Shown: positions 11,246-23,362, counted from the first letter of the stretch. The stretch: DNA of 64,000 bases from Psococerastis gibbosa (GCA_963971405.1 OZ020485.1:34491921-34555920); one strand, 5' to 3'. Made by a program: numbers and translations. The notes: generated by a model from the sequence alone, not told the origin.

Positions 11246-12876
11246 ATGTAATAAAACACTACTTTGTTGTTTGTTCAAAAAATGATATCACGAGTAATCT
11301 AATCTTCTAAGAATAATTATAGATTCTTGCTTAAAAATGTTTTTGGAGGCAATAAACCTTTTTTCCACTCCACAACAGTGTAATTAGTCGATCGGCAAGT
11401 GACATCTCTGTAACGGCCAGTTCATATGCGAAAACAATGATAATGTGCTAAAACTTTGATTTTACCTTAGTAAAGCCAATGGGTGAAGTCTTGTCGGCGA
11501 GTGTTGAATTTCATTACATGGTTTGCTGTTAGTGCCGGCTGTCATTTCATTAAAGCTTAGCCGTCTCTGATGTTGCGTTGATTAAACAGAATCGTGTCGA
11601 GAGGAAGCAGCATCAGTTTCGGCGTTTACTTTGCCATCAGTGGCCCTAATGGAAAATTTGAGGTGTGGAGAGGGGTTGACATGACAGGTAATTGGGTTGA
11701 TCTGCCGGAAACATGTCCCGAGATGGAAAATGTCAGCGAAACTTGCGATCGTCTTCGATGAAAAACACTTTGGCAAGCTATATCGTGTACTTTATTTTGG
11801 ATTACCTAAAATGACAGTGAGTGACGTAATTGCTGGAAAGTTGTATATAGCTCCACTGCACTTATCTTAAACGCTGAGAAATTTTTCAAGTTCTGTATCG
11901 GATGCATCTTCTCTGCCCAGCACTAATTTGATGTGCTTATGAGCCTAGCTTTATCGACATAATATCTAATAAACGGATTTATGAGTTGTCGTGTGAGGGC
12001 TTAGTCGTTTTCCTGTGATTTGTAAATTAATAGCTCCATACAGTGTTTTAAGAAAGGAAGTATTTTTATCCTTTGACTTAAATGAAAATTCTAAAAAAAT
12101 GGAACTAATCAGCATTCCTCTGTACATTAAGAGACCAATTTTCTCAGCCTTCTTTTCTCTTTTAATTTTTTTTCTACTGCACCGCTTAAGTGGCTTTTTT
12201 AATTTATTTAGGAGTGTGTAAAATGATTCTACTGCTTCATCATGTAACTCCGGCCGGGAAAGGCAGTGTTATTCTTCTTCATCTGAGGTCACAATTTCAA
12301 CGATTGGTTGGCAGCAAGTCCCTGCATATCATCCTCCACTTCTCTCAGCGCCTTCCTCTGCAGCTCTTGTTAAGTCTGAGCTCTTGTGTCCTCCTTTGTA
12401 ATTATAGTGGGTAAAATAGTCGAGAAATGTTGACCCACCGTGATATAAATTCGTATTAGTCACTCCCGCTCGGGGAAACTCAATTCTGTTTGTTGTGATA
12501 AGCTATTATATTTTGAATTCCTATGATGAAATTCCATGGTCGTGGTCTATGAGGTAGATGGCCCCCTGTCAGCTGTCAGGGAGGGATTTATGGGGTAGAA
12601 GAGGTCAAGGCTCCGTCCTATAATTCAGCTTCCCGCTTGTTTGCTGCTACGACGTAGATTTCAGCTTGACAGGTTGTTGCAGCTACTATATGTCTGAATT
12701 TCTTACTACCATACTATTTCCATTGCAGTACGGATCCCGGGGTGTGGTATGCGGGTGGGTTAAAATTCCTCTGAAATGTAATATCCTAATCTGACTTGAA
12801 TAAACGATATCACTTTTCAGCCTATATTCCGGGTTAGAATGCGCCGACAGGTATAATAACTCCCGGGTGAAGTTTT
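11246..12876. other. No gene recognised
   Basis: Open frames of 64-74 codons without motifs. A short palindrome, CCCTGTCAGCTGTCAGGG, lies near 12563. Confidence 0.5.
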
Positions 12877-13012
12877 CAGACAGACAAAATTTTGTAAAAC
12901 CAGCATTTTTGGTTCCTGGTACCTCAAAACGTGTAAATCCACTGAAATCTCGGAATCGAAACTTTCGACCATCTCAAAGGTTTCCTTATACTACTGATGA
13001 ATGGGAAAGCAA
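12877..13012 (+). mobile_element. TIR repeat family R3, 3'-end fragment
   Basis: Matches only the right end of the two longer copies at 17170 and 24664: CAGACAGACA, then GTTCCTGG, ACCTCAAAACGTGTAAATCC, GAAATCTCGGAATCGAAA, and the terminal TTTCCTTATACTAC and GGAAAGCAA. The left two-thirds is missing. Confidence 0.75.
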
Positions 13013-13127
13013 TAAATTAGTTACCATGGGTAATTGGAACCCTCATAATTACTAATATTCTAATTAATAGATAGGAAAGCACGGACGGGTTCACTCATAC
13101 CGGTTCTTTAAATTTGCGACTGTTCGT

Positions 13128-13180
13128 ACCGAAATTAGATATATCCTCTAATTTCGGTTATAACGTAGAGGTCACCTCTT
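13128..13180. repeat. Hairpin and shared DNA-transposon-like terminus
   Basis: ACCGAAATTAGA (13128-13139) and TCTAATTTCGGT (13147-13158) form a perfect 12-bp hairpin. The right arm plus GTAACG- and GAGG-type sequence recurs in reverse orientation at 41325-41352, directly upstream of a Tc1-like transposase start. This is therefore probably a stray Tc1-type end. Family is inference. Confidence 0.4.
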
Positions 13181-14282
13181 CAACCAAAGTTAATTTAATG
13201 TCAGTGTTATATACACCTTATAATACTGCAATATAATGTGTAAAGACTGTTCGAAATGACGTTTTCGTTTTTGGTGTTTCCTCATTGAATTAAAACCATT
13301 TCTGCGATGGATGTTTTAAAATGTGCATGTAGAGAGACTTGGAAGAAGGACAACAAACTCTTGTGGCTAATGAACTAAAGTGGGCGTGAAACAGGAGCAT
13401 TGTTGAAGGAGTCACGTGCAATTAGATGGGGGACAAGGAGAAACTTACGAAGTTTGGACAAACCGAGGTCATTTGTGGGGTAGCAACTTGCCTAGTGTTT
13501 ACTATACGCTGCCGCATAGCCCCATCATTAACCTCGCTTTGCTTGAGGATCCTGAGAACGGGCACATCAAGGGAAGCATGTGGAGGGGGTCCCTAGGGCT
13601 TCCTCCCTTGCGCCGCTCACAACCCATTATGAAACCATGCAAGAGACAATACAGTGCATGGTTAGAGGCTATCCTGGCCGTTTTGCTGCTTTTACCGCTT
13701 TTGAGATGGCTGTTGCTTCAAGTGAGCATACAACCAAAGAATAAGCTGTTGAGCTTACACCCTAATCGACATCTACGACTTGCCGCGAGAACGAAACTAT
13801 TCATATTCGTTTTTATAATCCGGTAGCTTAACTTCTTATCGAAGTAAACATATTATCGTCATGATTGGTATTACCCATACTTGCAGAGTGATAATAGTAA
13901 AGTGAATCAACTGATTTGTTGCACTTGGTGAATGAATTATAATATTATCCCCTCTTCGAACAAAAATTGTTGGTTTTAAATCAGTAATATATTTTACAAT
14001 GTAGCCTACATCTATTGTACAATTATATTTACCCGCGTGTTAATCCTGTACAATTATTCAATTAGTATGAATGATAACGTCGGAATAAGTATCAATATTA
14101 GCTAAGCCAGTCAGAGCACGCAATTGTTCGGTTGTTCATGTTGTAGACGATGCTTATAAAGAGCGAAGTTCTTGTTAATATGATCTTTAGAGGAGGAAGC
14201 TCTTTTCTTTTTCAGTGGTTCGCTTATTTGCACTGAAGTATGAGGTGCCGAAGATCATAAATTATAAGAAAAGAAACCACAG
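13181..14282. other. No gene recognised; one unassigned 136-codon frame
   Basis: A plus-strand open frame at 13416-13826 (136 codons) contains a Leu-rich stretch around residues 85-105 (AILAVLLLLPLLRWLLLQV) that could be a membrane segment. I recognise no family, see no neighbouring exon, and regard it as probable chance. Confidence 0.3.
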
Positions 14283-14801
14283 AAGTAAAACATTTTTTTT
14301 TTTTTTTTTTTTAAATTGGGGTACAGGTGTTACCTGTGTGCACTTAAGCCTATTGGGCCTATTGTGCCCCCTACAACAAAGAATCTACATATCTACATCA
14401 GTTCCTCGAGGCCTATTTCCCTCAGGAGAGCCAGGACCTTGAGGGGATTTAGAAGTGGTAGGTCTTTTACATGTAATTGCAAGTTTCCCAAGCATGCTGC
14501 TCTTCTACGTGCGATTGCATCGCAGTGAAGGAGGATATGCTCGGGGTCCTCCGCTCCTTCGTTACAGAATCTGCATGCTCTAGACTCTCTGACACCTATG
14601 TTGGTCAGATGTCCATTCAAGTTGCAATGCCCAGAGAGGAATCCTGTGATCACACGCAGATGTCTCCTGTTCATATTAATGCATACTTGGGCTCTTTTGC
14701 GCTGGTGGCTTCCCAGGAGCATTTTGGCTTGCCGAAGGCCCGGCAATGAGGTCCAGTATTCAGCCACTTTCAGGTTCTCCCTGCCTAGTAAAGTAAAACA
14801 T
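14283..14801 (-). mobile_element. 5'-truncated LINE insertion with target-site duplication
   Basis: An identical 11-bp direct repeat, AAGTAAAACAT, lies at 14283-14293 and 14791-14801. Between them, on the minus strand, are the C-terminal codons of a LINE protein, a short 3' UTR and a poly(A) tail (the T-run at about 14293-14312 on the plus strand). A target duplication, a poly(A) tail and 5' truncation together are the hallmark of target-primed reverse transcription. The inserted segment is 14294-14790, 497 bp. Confidence 0.9.
14393..14767 (-). pseudogene. LINE ORF2 C-terminal domain (CCHC-type), 5'-truncated
   Basis: A 124-codon uninterrupted minus-strand frame. Residues about 1-60 read WTSLPGLRQAKMLL, NRRHLRVITGFLSGHCNLN and NIGV, the segment that follows RNase H in Jockey, I and R1-type elements. 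Then comes CRFCNEGAEDPEHILLHC, a complete C-x2-C-x-H-x4-C finger. The rest is a hydrophobic tail ending in LREIGLEEL. All finger residues are intact and there is no stop or frameshift, so this copy is younger than the others here. Reverse transcriptase and RNase H are missing because of truncation at 14790, and the first Met lies just inside the break, so it is not a real start. Confidence 0.85.
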
Positions 14802-15562
14802 ACTCTAAGCTGCTTTTAAAACGTAAAAAGACACGTGCAGATCATGCGGCATTCCTTTGATATCCTCAAAGGCGAGACAGAATGAGAAACTGCAACGGCT
14901 AAAGGGAAGCAATTTCATAGCTATTGACAGAAAATCTTTTAAAAATTTGAGAACATCGTAAATCAAAGTGTATTTTCAATTTAACAAAGCACCTGCTCCG
15001 TGCGGACTCCCGCTATGCTTCCATTTTTATTCCGGCTACAGCACCTTTCGATGCAATTTTTAAAAAAAAGTTTCATCGAAATGTCAAAACGTTCGACAAC
15101 TGTGTAATCCAATCTGGAAGTCGTTTTCCACATCCGTTATAGAGCAGTATTGAGTTTTGGAAGCAAGAATGAAATTGGTTTTCATTTGAACGAATTATTG
15201 TACAGCACAAGTGTGATTGCTTTTAAAGTACTTCCGTAGGCGAATTATATCATATTGTACAGGACTTTTGAAACTTGTTAATGTATTTTGGGCTAACTTT
15301 CTATTGTATTATTGATTTTTAAATAGGTTCCAACCATGTAGTGATTTTCTGAAAAAGTGGGAAAGATCCATTGAAAGTCTGAGACAAATGCCGGCATACC
15401 AACTGCCCAACAGTGTGAAAAAATAACAGCAAAGTTCTAAACACCGTGACCTTGAAAGGGAATTTTGAATAATGCTTCGTTGCACTCCTGAATTAAGCTA
15501 TACCTTGACCTGTAGCCATTTCCAATAGAAATTTTCCCTGTTTGGTTGTTGTCATGGTTCCA
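14802..15562. other. No gene recognised
   Basis: AT-rich sequence with no motif-bearing frame or visible repeat. Confidence 0.5.
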
Positions 15563-15619
15563 AGGATAAAAATTACTTCGGAGGATAAAGATTACTTCGG
15601 AGGATAAAGATTACTTCGG
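15563..15619. repeat. 19-bp tandem repeat, three copies
   Basis: The unit AGGATAAAGATTACTTCGG occurs at 15563-15581 (one substitution), 15582-15600 and 15601-15619. Confidence 0.95.
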
Positions 15620-15643
15620 ACTAGGTGTTAAACAACAAATTGC

Positions 15644-15761
15644 GGTAACCAATGAGCGGCAAGAATAGTTGTCAATGGTTACTACCGTCTTGTTGTCTAT
15701 TGGCTATTCCATATTTTGCTTGATTGCCAATGGTTATTCTTTGTACCGTTCATTGGTTACC
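15644..15761. repeat. Inverted-repeat pair containing CCAAT words
   Basis: GGTAACCAATGAGCGG (15644-15659) and CCGTTCATTGGTTACC (15746-15761) are reverse complements with one mismatch. Further CAATGG/CCATTG words lie between them. This could be a short MITE; promoter function is not supported. Confidence 0.5.
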
Positions 15762-15901
15762 AAACTTTTGTTCTTGGCCATTGCTACTTCACACTTCTAC
15801 CTACGTACATAATCATATCCGTTTCGTGAGGACATTAAATATGAAAACACTAGCCATATGTAGACACAGTACCGCATTGCCATATGCTATTTCTACTTAG
15901 T

Positions 15902-16259
15902 TTATGAGTAATCGTCGCCCACCGTTGGCATTTCTGCCATGAGGCGTCGTTTAGTAAAGATGTGCTGTGAGTGATGCTCCTTTAGTGACAGTTTCCGCCT
16001 TCCTTCAGAAAGAATTGGGCAGCTGTACAGATGGGCAATGGTTTGGAAGTCACAAAGAGGGCACGCCGGTGACTCCATGCAGGATTCTGTGGAGCTGGGC
16101 TGCCAGCAGGTCAAGTCCAGTGGTATTTCGGAAGTACTCTTGGTACTTGTACTGTTGGCAGATTTCTGTCGGCGAGTCTTGACTGAGGTCATGATATTCC
16201 TACTGGTGATAAATATGTGGGAGGGTCGCCCCGAACCCCCCACGCTGCGCACGCATTAA
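15902..16259 (-). pseudogene. LINE ORF2 C-terminal fragment with CPLC..H..C finger
   Basis: A minus-strand frame of about 116 codons contains CPLCDFQTIAHLYSCP, a C-x2-C-x6-H-x4-C finger, followed by ILSEGRRKLSLK. The preceding block appears in another frame as GLDLLAAQLHRIL, so a frameshift separates the usual pre-finger segment from the finger. The order matches the C-terminus of non-LTR retrotransposon proteins. A GAAGAAGAAGAAG tract at 16263-16275 adjoins the upstream side. Reverse transcriptase is absent. Confidence 0.55.
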
Positions 16260-16279
16260 GGGGGAAGAAGAAGAAGATA

Positions 16280-17169
16280 AGCATGTTTGTTAGAGTTTTC
16301 GCTTTGTTCATCATATCGTAAGGAGCATTATATTCTATTTTTTTTTGTAAACAAAGGGGGCCGGTTTTTCAGCGAAATTAAGTTGTCTCAATTCACGCCT
16401 TTTGAAAAATGTTTTAAAAATAAAAACCTTGTGAGCTTCCTGCTGTTATATACAATAAAATCTATATAATACCTTTTATCGTGTTCTTTCAGATTTAGAG
16501 TAATAATTCTCATGTCTACAGTACATGCGACCAGTAATTATAGATAATAACTTGTTTGTACGTTTATTAATGTATTGGAATAAACAAAGTGCTTCAATAT
16601 CTTCCATTAATGATCTGCCAGTACCTTGATAATGCGCATCACTGGTGATATTTTCTACGGCTTCCCTTTGGACTGAAATCCAAATATTTGCTTTGGCATT
16701 CACCTCCGTTGACCCCGCAACTCTCTTACGCACGGAAAAATTCAACTTGTCAGGTTTCCTTGATTAGATCCCTTTGTTTTTCTTGTGAATGAGGCACTTT
16801 TCCCCTTACTCCATCTTCAAATTTCTTCACTATTCTCCTTTTACCTTAATTCAGAGTTATTGCCTCCTAAGTGACGGTACATGTTTTCTTTCTTTCCGCT
16901 TTACAAAGTAGGTTAAGCACTGGGTTTTGCTCTGAATAAACTTTCTTGCTTCTGTTTAGATAATGTTTTCACTGGTTTTTTAACGTTGGAATAACTTTTG
17001 CTATATTTCATTCTTATACGAATGATCTGTTTTTATTTATTAGTAATTAATGTGTTTCCCAGTCGGATGAAATGGGATATAAATAAATATATTAAACCAC
17101 TTATCCGCCACATTGGGTGCCTGCTACAAAAGATGGTTCAAATTCTACTTGCACATAAGGAAAAGAACA
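16280..17169. other. No gene recognised
   Basis: The 89-codon minus-strand frame at 16476-16745 has no family motif. The rest is AT-rich. Confidence 0.5.
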
Positions 17170-18007
17170 GGTCCGAGTTTACTCGAACATGCTTTCCAAT
17201 TTATCAAAATTAGTAGATAGAGAAAATGAGTAATTTCATGGTAAATAATTTTCCTATGGTTAAATTGCCGATATCTCGGGGGTGGGGGGGGGGGGGTTGT
17301 CCACCTGACGTCACTCGTCACTGGTGGTGAGGTAAATTCTAGATAGGTCAGACCAACACATCACCACACAGCAATACTGGCAGGGCACGCAATGCATTTG
17401 AGCGTGAATTTTCTATCATTTTTTAAAAAACTTTTTTTGTACAAAACCAAATACTTTTTTGGGAAAGCAACCTGTCCGGTTTCGTTACTCAATTAAACAC
17501 CTAAAACATACCTGAAGGTAGAAATCATCGATAGAAAGGTGTCGCAGAAAAATTATTTTTTAGTCATTTTTCATTAAAATTTAGTCATTTTTATTTTTTT
17601 ACCCCCTGAATCAAACTATCAAGGGGCAAGCGACCCCCCGCATTTTATCAACATTAACAACAACTACAATATATGTGAATTTAAAAGAAATCGTTTGAGC
17701 CGTTTTTGAGAAATAATTTTTTTAGACGTTTTTTTGGAGTTTTTTGAAAATAAAACCCCCCCAAATTGAGTTAGCCCAAAATAAAAAAAAATGGTCCCGA
17801 GGTATGATTTTTGTGAACCTTCATGCCGAATTTCATCAAAATCGACCGAGTAGTTTGCCCGGAAATCGACGCACAGACAGACAGACATTTCGTAAAAACC
17901 ACTTTGGGTTCCTGGGACCTTAAAACATATAAATCCGTTGAAATCTCGGAATCGAAAATTTCGACCGTCACAAAGCTTTCCTTATACTACGTATAAATTG
18001 GAAAGCA
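17170..18007. mobile_element. TIR repeat family R3, copy 1
   Basis: Shares almost its whole length with 24664-25575. Inverted ends GCTTTCCAATTTAT (17191-17204) and ATAAATTGGAAAGC (17993-18006), preceded by a conserved GTCCGAGTTTACTCGAACAT. The interior holds a 13-G run, AAGGTAGAAATCATCGATAG, and near the right end TTTCATCAAAATCGACCGAG, a CAGACAGACAGACA tract and ACCTTAAAACATATAAATCC. No transposase is visible, so it is probably a non-autonomous DNA element of about 0.8-0.9 kb. The minus-strand open frames here are shared with copy 2 only because the DNA is shared. Confidence 0.8.
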
Positions 18008-18194
18008 ATATGTTTAAAATCTATGAAAAAATAATAACAGAGTGTATTTGTGTGTCAAATATCTCTTATGTTGTAAGAGTGATGTTTTTGGTGGCTTCAA
18101 ATGTAGTTGCTGCATGCATTTTTCGTGGATATCAGCAGGATACCTGAGTAATATTTGAGGCACGTGTTTCTTGATGTAGTTAAGGCTCTGAATA

Positions 18195-18612
18195 TACGGG
18201 TATTCTGACTTTGCCGTAGTGGTGGGAAATAGACCTGCGCTGTAAGGCTAAGGCTTGAAAAAATACTATGTTTTTATTGGAACTCTGTACAAAGTAGGTA
18301 GTGATTACGTTTCATGTTGTGGAGTCAATTTTTCACATTTCCATATCCGTAGGAATGCGAGATGACGTATTTCAAGAGAAAATGGTTTTAAAAGCCTGAA
18401 ACAACGCATTCACCCATTTATGTAGGCTACTATTCTTATCACTGCTTACTGCAAAAATTAAAATGTTAACAATTAATGTTAACTCATGCTCGATCATTAT
18501 ATTTTATCCAAACTTGAATTTTGAACCATAATATTTGTTTCAAGCCTTAGCCTTATATAAGTTATAGCGCAGGCCAGTTTCCCACCGCTATGGTGGAGTG
18601 AGAATACCCGTA
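18195..18612. mobile_element. Inverted-repeat (MITE-like) element with about 75-bp arms
   Basis: The left arm from 18195 (TACGGGTATTCTGACT, GTGGTGGGAAA, CCTGCGCT, AAGGCTAAGGCTTGAAA) is mirrored by the right arm ending at 18612, with one small indel. TA precedes and follows the ends, compatible with a TA target. The interior is AT-rich and non-coding. The right end abuts the short-repeat tail of a LINE. Confidence 0.75.
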
Positions 18613-18613
18613 T

Positions 18614-19345
18614 AGAATAGAATAGAATAAGTTTTTAATTGTACAAAAACAGCGTTCACCATATACATTGTACAATAATCTAAATTAATAATAACATAAA
18701 AAATTCTTCTGAGAGTAGAATATAACTTAACTAATAGAAACAATAAATTCAATGCTGACGCAATGGTATTGAAACAAATACCTATAAAGATGCAATTTCA
18801 GCAAATACATTATGACACTTTCTTCTATAGACTGTTAATTTATCAAAAAATGGGTCTAAGTGTGAGTGTTTGTTGAGCAGAGTTGTAATTCTGGTTACAG
18901 TGGAATGAAAGGTAATGTCCACCCGGCTAGGTGGTTGATAGAAAAGGGGTCTAGATCTAGTTACTACTGTTGAGGCATAAAAATACAACCGATTTATAAA
19001 AAAACTGTTATGTTCAATGTTATTCATAACTTCATATATATACATTAGGTCCAGGAATCCCCTTCTGTCCTCTAATGACATTAAATTGTACTTACCTAGT
19101 AGCGGTTTATATGACAGCATTGTTGGGTCAATACCTTCAAACTTTCGGACACAATATTTCAAAAACTTTTTTTGTACCTTTTCAATGTGTCTAATTTTAT
19201 TCATGTGATAAGGATTCCATATTCTAGCTTCGGGCTAGTTAAAGTGCAATAAAGTTTTTTACAGTTGCAATGTTTTTGAAGTGTACTGAGCTCCTTTTAA
19301 TGAAACCTAACACACGTAAGGCTTCATTAACTTTCTTATGTATGT
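18614..19345 (-). pseudogene. LINE reverse-transcriptase C-terminus (Jockey/CR1-like)
   Basis: On the minus strand a 140-codon open frame (18782-19204) reads NKIRHIEKVQKKFLKYC, then LLGKYNLMSLEDRRGFLDL, YIYEVMNN, a serine- and arginine-containing middle, and a C-terminal end. This is the post-RT thumb/C-terminal region of CR1/Jockey-type LINEs (IE.VQ..F, SLE.RR..DL...YK). Upstream, LGSLYFESHIHKKVNEALRV, LGFIKR and ARS-LEYG continue the family pattern but need at least one frameshift and contain a stop. The 3' side ends in a TATTC-type short repeat (18614-18630), typical of these LINEs. The catalytic YxDD core is absent. Confidence 0.85.
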
Positions 19346-19400
19346 GACTTTCAAAATATAAAGAGCCCAAGATGCAATGGAACCTAAAATAAAATAATAG

Positions 19401-19510
19401 GGAGGTCTGGACCGCATACTTTACAAGCCTTCCGAAGCATGGTTAGAAAATATAATGTGGGACTCGAACCAACAACCTTTTGGGTGAAAATCTGCACTTC
19501 TCATGTCCCA
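19401..19510 (-). mobile_element. SINE family 1, copy 2 (partial)
   Basis: Retains the head with a B box (complement of GGACTCGAACC), ATGCTTCGGA-type body and GCGGTCC-type sequence, but lacks the 3' half. The tRNA-like A region is diverged (TCTGCACTTCTCATGTCCC on the plus strand). Confidence 0.8.
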
Positions 19511-22500
19511 AAATCATGCTATTGTACTTCTCCATTGGGGTACCTGTGAGATAATAGATTTCTCTTAATATTTACATGATGCACCCACTTTCCTTTCGAA
19601 TTCTTGCAATAATTTGATTTGTATGGTAATTTCATTCTAGATACATGTACCTATAATACGTAGGATAAATGTATGAACAAACGTGTTCGTTTCTGCGCAT
19701 GGATGAATATTTCCGATAATAACCGATGAGGGACTCTCTCAATTACACATGTAAATGATGTAATGACGATTTCAACCACTCTCATCGTTCGTGGAATTTC
19801 GTTCAAGCTCAGAGAAATTATTAATGCACTTTCATCATCTCTTTTGTTACAAAATGGAAATGGCTTTTATGCACATCAGTAGCATATTAATGTTTTAATT
19901 TAATTGGCAATACTTTAGTGTTTTAACTTTGAAAATTTAATATAAAAGCATTAGGTTAATTGCATTTCCATTGTAGACCTAATGCATATAGATGGACTTT
20001 TCTACTAAGCGCACTTAGTGATTTTACGCAGGGATTTAAATCATTATTGACAGCATTATTTTATATGGGGCAAATAAGACCAGAAGTTGAATGGAAACTT
20101 GCCTTAAGGCTTAGAGGTTTGTCATTCCTCACCTGAAACACTCAATATAATATATAGTAGTGAAAGCGCAACAAGTCAGCAAACAGGACACTTTTGAAGT
20201 CAGTACTAATTACACTTGCCACGGGGGAAATCATTGGACTCATCTGAGCAAGAACTAAAAAACCTCTGTAAAAAAATGAAAAAAAATCCCTAAGAGTCTG
20301 GAAGCGGTCTGCAGGGAGCGCCTTCTTCCACAACTTTCAATTGCCCTCATTATGCAAAAACAGTGACGTCTTTTTTCCTGGCATTGGTGTAGCGAAACTA
20401 CAGTTATTATACTAAAAGTTGAACCCAGGCACAATCAGAATAAAATACAATTGTTACACCGCTCCCCCTGTCTCCCAATTTTTACGACTCTCGTGAGATT
20501 ATTAGAATTGCTGGGACAGGATTCATTTTTCTCAGTTGCATTGCAATTTGAAAACCTCCCCTGCCTTTTATCCCGGTACAGTTGTTGCGGTTTAAAATAA
20601 TTAAACGTGTTGTTTGCGCTTAAATTTTTAACAAATTCATTCACTGACTTGCTGCGTGCAGGAATGCATTAACTTTTGATTTCAATTTGGCAACCCAGTT
20701 TAATTTTATCTCTGACTGCTCTTGCTAGTGATAAATAATTAATTTTAATCGGTAAATTATGGCATTGAAAAAAAATTGAGAAGTCACGTGGTGGTCGTTA
20801 AATCCATTGAAGCATTTGAAATTGTGTCGTGGTGCTAATGACAAAAGGGAGTACCAAAGAAGCCAGTAAATGTCCCATCTTTCAACGCATGAAACTTTAA
20901 AAGGCCGTAAGACCGTGTTACGGCGAGACACTCACTGCACGTTTTACAGGCTGTTGGATGCAATAAATTCTTGGTGTGATTTAAGACTTTAATCCCGTTA
21001 TTCATGGTGGTGCGGTCCAATCTACCGAAACAAAAGAGAAGACTAAATCAAATGCCCCTTAACGTCTGTTTAAAAAATGTTTTTTAATGAAGATTTAGAA
21101 CCAAATTTTCCATTTCATTTAAATTAACAAATCAATCAATCTCGCAAGAGAAATCAAGTCAGTCAGTTATTATATCTGCAATGCCTAAAAACCTAAAATG
21201 AAAAAAAAAATCCAGTTTCCAAAAATGAAAATTAACTTATTGCAATATAAATTTTCTAATTTGCTAATGCTGTATTTTACATTGATAAGTTAAAACTAAA
21301 ATCAGATAAGCTATGAGAAGCCAAAAATATTGACTAAGGTAAAATGCATCAATTTACAATTTAATATAAAAGGCAAGAAAGATAATTCTGGTCAGGGAGC
21401 GTAAAGTCTGAGTAAAGTATCCTTTCATAAAGGGGCTAGCCGGATCGATGACTGCTGGTGGGGCTCTGTGACTGTGATGAATTAGGCCCTTCCCATACCT
21501 CTCAACAGAAAAAAAACGCTTTAAACAACTTTTTCTCTTGTCTTTCAACTACTTCCTTTCAGCTTCCTAGTGTAATTAATTAAAGAAATTTTATTCATAC
21601 TATTAATTACACCGTTTCCTACTTGCATTATAGTGCTTTTATTTTGTGGTCATTATTTTAAATATTCTTTTTATATTTACACACAGTAAAGCGAAATGTT
21701 CTCAGTGTTCTGTACAAAATTTAAAGTGTGATAAATCAATCCACTTGGGTAACTTGCTGGTATTGGCATTAATAAAAATGGTAAATTTGTGTGTCAGTTG
21801 ATAGCCTACATTTTGTACATAACCGTGATCGACGAAGTACTTTTGTGTGGAAATCCAAGATGCTCACCTATCGTTTACTACTAAGGTTGCCGTAAAATTT
21901 AAAAAAAAATCATGTTGAAAAGGTGTCCACAGTATAATCCTGTCAAACGGCGATTTCCAGTTCATTACTTTTGCAGGTATGTCGACCAAACTTGGTGCAG
22001 ATTTTGGGGGTCAAAAGTGCAACGGCATAGAATACAAAAATTTAATAAAATCTTAAGATAATTCTTTTGGAATAAAAAAATCATAATATGTTTTTCTTTT
22101 CATAACTCTTTCCAAAGAATTTACAACAATGTTCATAGTTTACATGCCTCTAGGACGAATAAAGGGAAGTTTTCGTAAGGCGAACAAAATGCTCAGTAAG
22201 CGCATTGCCGTTAACTTTAAAGAAGAAAGTAAGACTGCGAGCTGCGTCCCCCATTCTCCAGCACGTCTTCTGAAATTAGAGCTCGACAACGTGCTAAGTA
22301 AATCTGTCCACGATACAGAAAACACGGATGAATACGAAATTTCTGCCATTCTCAAGGAAAATGCAATTGGTTAACTTGTTCATGCAAATCCAGCGTGAGT
22401 TTCTTCGCCTCAAAGTCTTCAAACTTTAATTTAATTTGTGGCAGAAAAGGAAAAATAGTTTCCTTAGGATTTTCATTACAAAATGTCGCCCTAAGTGCGA

Positions 22501-22979
22501 TGGTATAAAAAAACTTTGCGAGATTGTGACAGAACTGTCTCACTTTTTCCTGCCACAAACTTTCACAATTAAATGGGATTGCCTGTTTCCAATATGCAAA
22601 TAGAAAGGAAAATTTCCTGGATTTAAGTTTAATTAGATTTCCAACCTGCTATCGTCTTTGATGGTGTCTCTTCTCTATTTACATATTTTCTTCTCTATTT
22701 ATTTTTTGGTATACACAGTACAGTACAGACTAGCCTATAGTAAGTCGGTATATTTACAATATTTGATTTGAACATTTGGCGAGCTGAAGTTTTTATTTAT
22801 TTAAGGTAGGTATTGAATTGATGTCACGTTCCAGTTGAATCTATAGAAAATCAGAAATGGTTTCATTCAATATACGGTACCCTATTACTTCTATATAAGG
22901 CTAATATATTAATGAACACATATCACACCATATCAAAAGTGAAAACTAAAAAAGTGATGATTTTTACCTAACTTCTTTT
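19511..22979. other. Long featureless stretch
   Basis: No domain-bearing frame in about 3.4 kb. The 81-codon frame at 22129-22374 has a balanced, charged composition but no motif I know. A hairpin-capable pair, TTTGTGGCAGAAAAGG and CCTGCCACAAA, lies at about 22436 and 22549. The rest is AT-rich and non-repetitive by eye. Confidence 0.5.
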
Positions 22980-23362
22980 TGCCTTAAAGGTCTGTCTCTC
23001 TGTCTCTAACGCCTGCTTTCAGCATTTCTGCTTTAAGCAACCCTGTCAGCCTGGCGGGGGGAGTGAGTCTGTTTGTTAACTTGAGGCACCCTAAGGGCAG
23101 ACTCTTTCACCTCGTGGAAAGGGGAGTTGACTAACAGGGTGGACCTCCTGATTATAGTGGGTTCCGAACCACTTGGGGAACATGGTAAAGTCACACGATT
23201 AAATCGGAGGTGACCAGGACTCGACTTATACTGCCTAAGCGAGTTATCATGTCCCACCAGGTTCCCCTGCCAACGCTGTGCACACTACCAAGTTGCCGCA
23301 GTTTGAAACATGCTCTGCTCTAATGGAATCAACATGGTAAGGCCGTTGGCTGCCTTAAAGGT
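22980..23362 (-). mobile_element. SINE family 2, copy a, with 12-bp target duplication
   Basis: A perfect direct repeat TGCCTTAAAGGT flanks the element (22980-22991 and 23351-23362), fixing it at 22992-23350. On the minus strand it starts AGCCAACGGCCTTACC and ends GCAGGCGTTAGAGACAG. The tRNA-like stretch (GATAACTCG... GAGTCCTGGTCACCTC on the minus strand) is a degenerate pol III promoter candidate. Related copies lie at 42205, 48659 and 52190. Confidence 0.85.

Noticed and set aside
13416-13826. 136-codon frame with a Leu-rich segment
   Set aside because: No homologous motif, no flanking exon evidence, and composition fits chance; not called a gene.
15563-15619. 19-bp repeats as a possible CRISPR or operator array
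   Set aside because: Three directly abutting copies with no spacers; a simple tandem repeat.
15644-15761. CCAAT-box promoter
   Set aside because: CCAAT words occur in an inverted pair with no TATA box, initiator or downstream gene.
17664-17971. Minus-strand frames sharing a peptide with 25321-25539
   Set aside because: The similarity is due to copies of the R3 repeat; frames differ and contain stops.
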